Below are positions 6,568 through 9,448 of a stretch of 9,448 nt of DNA, one piece after another. How positions within the stretch are numbered: position 1 is the first letter of the stretch; each line of letters begins with the position of its first letter. The notes under the pieces are model-generated. The model saw only the letters and a program-made list of their open reading frames with translations, did no database searches and had not been told where the DNA came from. Position numbers and translations under genes: made by a program. This DNA is from Thermomicrobiales bacterium (GTDB taxonomy: Bacteria; Chloroflexota; Chloroflexia; Thermomicrobiales; UBA6265), in the NCBI GenBank assembly GCA_030447145.1, contig JAUJLY010000079.1:1-9448 (forward strand). The letters run 5' to 3'.

Positions 6568-8355
6568 TCAGCCCTCACCCACGGTGAACCGGGAAGCCTG
6601 GAGATCAAACATCTCCCGATACCGACCCTGGGTAGCCATTAATGCATCATGACTCCCTTGCTCAATGACACGTCCTCCTTCAAGGACCACGATCTTGTCG
6701 ACTCGTCGCACCGTCGAGAACCGATGTGAAACCAGGATCGTGGTCTTGCCTTTTGTGGCCTCCAGGATCCGGTCGAAGATCTCCAGCTCTCCCCGAACAT
6801 CGAGTTGGGCAGTGGGCTCGTCAAGGATGACGACCCCTGCTCCTTGCCGGATCTCACACAGTGCTCGGGCGATGGCGATGCGTTGCCATTGCCCACCCGA
6901 CAAATCTGTCCCACCGTCGTAGCCCTTAGCGAGGATGGTGTCGAGACTGGTAATGGAACTCATCCCCGCGTCCGCCAATGTTTCCCAGATGAGCTGGTCT
7001 GGAGCGCCATGAGGAGCGACGTTGTCCCGCACCGAGAGGTCATAGTGCACGAAGTCCTGGAAAATCACCGAGAGTCGGGAGCGCCACGAAGCGATGTCGA
7101 GGTCTCGCAAGTCTGTACCGTCAGCCTCAATGGCTCCGTGATCCGGGTCATAAAGTCTGCAGAGCAGTTTGATCAAAGTGGTTTTGCCCGCGCCGTTCAC
7201 CCCAACGATTGCGATCGATTTTCCGGCTTCGATGGCGAGATTCAATCCATCGAGTACTGGAGCGCTGCCACCTGGATAGGAAAACGTCAGTTCTTGGAAG
7301 GTGATCGCACGCTTAGGCAGGCTGTGAGCGGAGATGTCTCCATCGAGCAATTGCCCTTCCGATTCCATCGATTGACGCAAATTGGTGATGAGTGCGACAG
7401 ACTCCGCCGCGGGCGGCAATGCCCAATTCAGCCCCCCGAACGCCAACGCTGCGGCTCCAACAGCGGCCTGAGCAAACACCGTGATCTGTCCAAGATCAAG
7501 TGCGCCGTTGGCTGCATCCCTCGCAAGCAGTCCAAACAGACCCATGTTCATTCCGACCAAAAGGAGAATTGACCACACCATGGATTTCTGACGGAGTCGC
7601 ATCGCCTTCCACCGAAGGTCGATGAGCTGACGAGAGTTCTCAACGAATTGATCCACGGTCCATCCACTCAGTCCGAACAACCGAATTTCCTTCGCAGCGG
7701 GCGGATCGACTGCCAGTCGATAGGTGTATTCGGCCCTCCGCTGGGCAAACTGGATTTGCTCATCAAGTCGTGATGCCGTCATGCTGTCCCTCAGCAGCCA
7801 ATGAGTCGACATCCATACAGCCCCAACGACCAGTGCGACCCACCATCGATAGGCAGCCAGGACTCCTACCTGTCCCAGGCCGATCACAAATTCGACGAGT
7901 CCACCCGCAATAATGCCGATCGAGATGTCCATTGGCGGGCCCGATCGTCCAAGGTCGAAATCCTGCGCAGCGGACAGGCTGTCGGCCAGGTCGGGTGACT
8001 CCATATGCCGAAGTCCATTGGGGGAGAGCGTTGCATTGAGCAATTGATCTTGGAGATAGGTTGACATTCGGTCGCCAAGGTTGACGCCGATCTGCGCATG
8101 TACCGAAGCCAGGATCTGTGACAACGTAAACACGATCACGATGACGCTGAGCCCACCGACCAGGGAGGTTCCGGTCCCGACGGCGGCCACGACCTCACCG
8201 ATCGCCAGAACCAATCCGATCGGCAGCAGTCCCCGGACGACAATCAAGGTGAACCAGGTCAACGCAAGTCCACGGGATGCCCGAGAGAGGGTCGCGAAGA
8301 ATTGCCAATGGCTGTTTGAGGCCACCTTGGTAAAAGCATGTCTCGTCACAGGCAC
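6568..8355 (-). CDS. ABC exporter half-transporter (TMD-NBD), first subunit
   Basis: A 595-residue partner of the following ABC gene with the same domain order. Membrane helices lie in residues ~25-320 (for example LALTWFTLIVVRGLLPIGLV, LSVIVIVFTLSQILASV, ALVVGAVWMSTHWLL), with an intracellular coupling segment DPPAAKEIRLFGLSGW. The AKEIRLFGL pattern is frequent in exporters beside actinobacterial and chloroflexal peptide clusters, though not exclusive to them. The ATPase domain has Walker A GVNGAGKTT (385-393), Gln433, canonical LSGGQ (485-489), Walker B VVILDE with Glu513, and His544. All catalytic residues are intact. I choose GTG 8355: GAGGAGA (8362-8368) stands six bases before it, whereas the longest reading (GTG 8397) has no ribosome-binding site. 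Its TGA is one base from the next ATG, so the two subunits are translationally coupled. Confidence 0.88.
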   Translation of the reverse strand: MPVTRHAFTKVASNSHWQFFATLSRASRGLALTWFTLIVVRGLLPIGLVLAIGEVVAAVGTGTSLVGGLSVIVIVFTLSQILASVHAQIGVNLGDRMSTYLQDQLLNATLSPNGLRHMESPDLADSLSAAQDFDLGRSGPPMDISIGIIAGGLVEFVIGLGQVGVLAAYRWWVALVVGAVWMSTHWLLRDSMTASRLDEQIQFAQRRAEYTYRLAVDPPAAKEIRLFGLSGWTVDQFVENSRQLIDLRWKAMRLRQKSMVWSILLLVGMNMGLFGLLARDAANGALDLGQITVFAQAAVGAAALAFGGLNWALPPAAESVALITNLRQSMESEGQLLDGDISAHSLPKRAITFQELTFSYPGGSAPVLDGLNLAIEAGKSIAIVGVNGAGKTTLIKLLCRLYDPDHGAIEADGTDLRDLDIASWRSRLSVIFQDFVHYDLSVRDNVAPHGAPDQLIWETLADAGMSSITSLDTILAKGYDGGTDLSGGQWQRIAIARALCEIRQGAGVVILDEPTAQLDVRGELEIFDRILEATKGKTTILVSHRFSTVRRVDKIVVLEGGRVIEQGSHDALMATQGRYREMFDLQASRFTVGEG

Positions 8356-8361
8356 GCGGCT

Positions 8362-8368
8362 TCTCCTC
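8362..8368 (-). promoter_or_regulatory. Ribosome-binding site of the first ABC gene
   Basis: GAGGAGA on the minus strand, six bases before GTG 8355. Its first bases are shared with the stop codon of a 27-codon ORF ending at 8367, so termination of that ORF would place a ribosome directly on this site. Confidence 0.65.
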
Positions 8369-8450
8369 AGGGTTGAGCAATTTCGCGAAAGGGACACAAA
8401 ACTGCAGAACCTGCCAAGACTGGATTGGAAGGTGTGATTGCGACAGACAT
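8367..8450 (-). CDS. Possible 27-residue leader ORF before the exporter genes
   Basis: An ATG at 8450 opens 27 codons on the minus strand, with the peptide beginning MSVAITPSNPVLAGSAVLCP and ending FREIAQP. Its TGA (8369-8367) lies inside the ribosome-binding site of the first ABC gene. Upstream, CAGGTATC gives at best a weak ribosome-binding site. No family is recognised. It could be a leader peptide controlling exporter translation, a very short secreted peptide, or chance; the stop placement is what makes it notable. Confidence 0.22.
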   Translation of the reverse strand: MSVAITPSNPVLAGSAVLCPFREIAQP

Positions 8451-8607
8451 GATACCTGATTAAAGTATTCGCGTACGAAAGGCATTGTGGCTAGAGAAAT
8501 GATGACTTCCAGCACAGGCCAATTGGTCTGCGTCCTTCTGAGCGGATGATGCAGGTGTTGGCACCAGCAACGAGTTCGATGTCAGCAGTTGCACGAAGTC
8601 GAAAATC

Positions 8608-9122
8608 TTAGTGGTCGCGTGTTTCATCAAAGGCGCGAAGCAGGACAGGTGTGTCGCCGTTTGGGTGGAATTTCAGCAAGATCTGTCGTACTTCTGATTT
8701 TGGGAAGACGCGGCGAAATGGCATTTCAAAGACTGAGTACCACGGCGCCAGTTTGACCGTGGCCTGCCAGAATGCGCGGACCAGCACGAGACTTTCTAGA
8801 GTCCCAGCCACACAGCGACTGCGATTGAACCCGAGGAGCCTTGCCTCCTGAACGTTGGCACAAGCCTCGTCCATGACTTCCCGGCAAAGGGTCTCGTACC
8901 ATGTCTCAGTGCCTTCCGGGCGTCCGCCTGGAAGTCCCCAGTTGTCACCATCGCGACTCACCAGCACAATCTGCTGGGCTGACGCAAAGCACAGCGCCGC
9001 AGAGCCATGCGGCGTGCCGGTCGGCGGATCACCTGCCGGATGCCATGAGACCAGCCACTCCTGACCACCTCCCGAATGGTGATCACCTCACCATCACTGA
9101 CTGCACGTCCCGTGGGATACAT
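8608..9122 (-). pseudogene. Nudix hydrolase, frameshifted near the 5' end
   Basis: Most of a Nudix protein is readable. From about 9054 to the stop at 8608 the frame gives LVSWHPAGDPP, then IVLVSRDGDNWGLPGGRPEG, then ETWYETLCREVMDEACANV. Against the Nudix box G-x5-E-x7-R-E-U-x-E-E-x-G-U, the first Glu of the EE pair is Asp and the following Gly is Cys, so metal binding may survive. This frame has a stop near 9105 and no ATG, GTG or TTG before 8967, which would start inside a core strand. In another frame an ideal site GGAGG (9130-9134) and ATG 9122 give MYPTGRAVSDGEVITIREVV then RSGW, meeting the Nudix frame at 9051-9054. Joining them needs +4 or +1 bases; a lost CTGG copy at TGGCTGG would fit and give 172 residues. 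It may be a real pseudogene, a sequencing error, or programmed frameshifting (least likely). Confidence 0.65.
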
Positions 9123-9284
9123 TCAACGGCCTCCGTCGAGTTCATTCGGTATGCGAACCGCATCCCGAGCTTCATCCTCGCGTATCGCCTGCCGGTGGAA
9201 GTCACCCCGGGTGATCACATAATGATGACGATGCGACACGTTCCCTTCGACGTCGGCTCCCACGTCTGTCGTCCACCGTCGCAT
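9123..9284 (-). CDS. Possible 53-residue protein, coupled to the Nudix gene
   Basis: A 53-codon frame begins at ATG 9284, five bases after the stop of the helix-turn-helix gene, and its TGA directly abuts ATG 9122 of the Nudix gene. The product is soluble and charged, starting MRRWTTDVGADVEGNVSHRH and ending DAVRIPNELDGGR; a His-rich patch (SHRHHY) lies near residues 17-22. No family is recognised. Tight packing on both sides supports it. Third-position GC (about 60 percent by my count) is unremarkable, and the exactly antisense frame is also open with a higher third-position GC, so the case is not strong. Confidence 0.4.
   Translation of the reverse strand: MRRWTTDVGADVEGNVSHRHHYVITRGDFHRQAIREDEARDAVRIPNELDGGR
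9130..9134 (-). promoter_or_regulatory. Ribosome-binding site of the Nudix gene
   Basis: GGAGG on the minus strand, seven bases before ATG 9122, embedded in the end of the preceding 53-codon ORF. It is the main evidence that the Nudix gene starts at 9122 rather than at the internal GTG 8967. Confidence 0.65.
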
Positions 9285-9289
9285 CGCGA

Positions 9290-9448
9290 TCACTCATCCA
9301 GCATTACCCGTCTCCCGCCACCCCGCTCCCGCACGGCAACCCCGTTCGCGTGGAGCGTGCGACGGATCGTGCTAAACGAATAGCCAACCTGTTCCACCAC
9401 CTGATCGATCGTCAACCCTCCCTCATAGAGCCGTACTGCTCGCTTGGC
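9290..9448 (-). CDS. Helix-turn-helix protein, C-terminal part (cut by window edge)
   Basis: The last 52 residues of a gene whose 5' end lies beyond the window. They read AKRAVRLYEGGLTIDQVVEQ then VGYSFSTIRRTLHANGVAVR and RERGGGRRVMLDE. This is a classic helix-turn-helix: a first helix (AVRLYEGG), the positioning helix (TIDQVVEQVG), and a recognition helix (SFSTIRRTLHANG), like the DNA-binding ends of serine recombinases, transposases and many short chloroflexal helix-turn-helix proteins. The GV-x-x-R-x-R-GG-R tail after the recognition helix is typical of the short stand-alone proteins. It starts the visible minus-strand array, five bases ahead of the 53-codon ORF, so it may regulate the array. 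Whether a recombinase domain precedes it cannot be seen. Confidence 0.6.
   Translation of the reverse strand, partial: AKRAVRLYEGGLTIDQVVEQVGYSFSTIRRTLHANGVAVRERGGGRRVMLDE

Noticed and set aside
8195..8515. 106-codon minus-strand frame overlapping the start of the first ABC gene, with several Cys (RACDETCFYQGG), considered as a peptide precursor
   Set aside because: Most of it lies inside the ABC coding region in another frame, has no ribosome-binding site, and codon use does not support it.
8548..8565. Small hairpin GCAGGTG-TTGG-CACCAGC downstream of the Nudix stop
   Set aside because: Only six pairs plus one mismatch and no T-run; not enough for a terminator call.
8901..9383. Plus-strand frame open for 160 codons across the HTH, 53-codon ORF and Nudix gene, with high third-position GC (about 75 percent in 9117-9260 by my count)
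   Set aside because: It runs antisense to a recognisable helix-turn-helix and a recognisable Nudix domain, has no good start, and its product shows no domain. The composition is explained in part by exact codon alignment with the minus-strand frames.

Overview
The window looks like ordinary chromosomal DNA from a moderately GC-rich bacterium (GC roughly in the upper 50s by eye). Genes are short and mostly single-domain, with many CGATCG-like words. The mix of stand-alone aminoglycoside-phosphotransferase-fold kinases, Nudix proteins, GNAT acetyltransferases and small helix-turn-helix proteins recalls Chloroflexota (Thermomicrobiales-like), with Actinomycetota as the alternative. This placement is inferred from family mix only. 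I see no rRNA, tRNA, CRISPR array, insertion sequence or phage gene.

Left part, plus strand (1-3156). The first ~390 bases hold no gene I can defend. A small two-helix membrane protein (389-622) overlaps by 11 nt a GNAT-fold protein that lacks its N-terminal half (612-911). After a non-coding stretch, the C-terminal piece of a second GNAT gene lies on the minus strand (1121-1288, a remnant). Then come a protein with two winged-helix-like segments (1330-2226) and a phosphotransferase of the APH/choline-kinase fold (2353-3156).

Right part, minus strand (9448 down to 3313). This reads as one tightly packed array: a helix-turn-helix protein cut by the window edge (9290-9448), a possible 53-residue protein (9123-9284), a Nudix gene that appears frameshifted near its 5' end (8608-9122), a possible 27-codon leader ORF (8367-8450), two ABC exporter half-transporters one nucleotide apart (6568-8355 and 4758-6566), a possible 28-codon ORF (4665-4751), and a kinase with an N-terminal Nudix-like domain (3313-4668). 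The plus-strand kinase and the minus-strand Nudix-kinase converge on a 156-nt spacer.

Functionally, the clearest unit is a heterodimeric ABC exporter co-oriented with a small-molecule kinase and preceded by a Nudix gene. This would suit export plus chemical modification of a small molecule or peptide (resistance or self-protection), but no biosynthetic enzyme is present, so the substrate is unknown. The most useful corrections to a naive gene call are the Nudix frameshift, the shortened starts of both ABC genes and both kinases, the two GNAT fragments, and three small ORFs placed at gene junctions of the minus-strand array.
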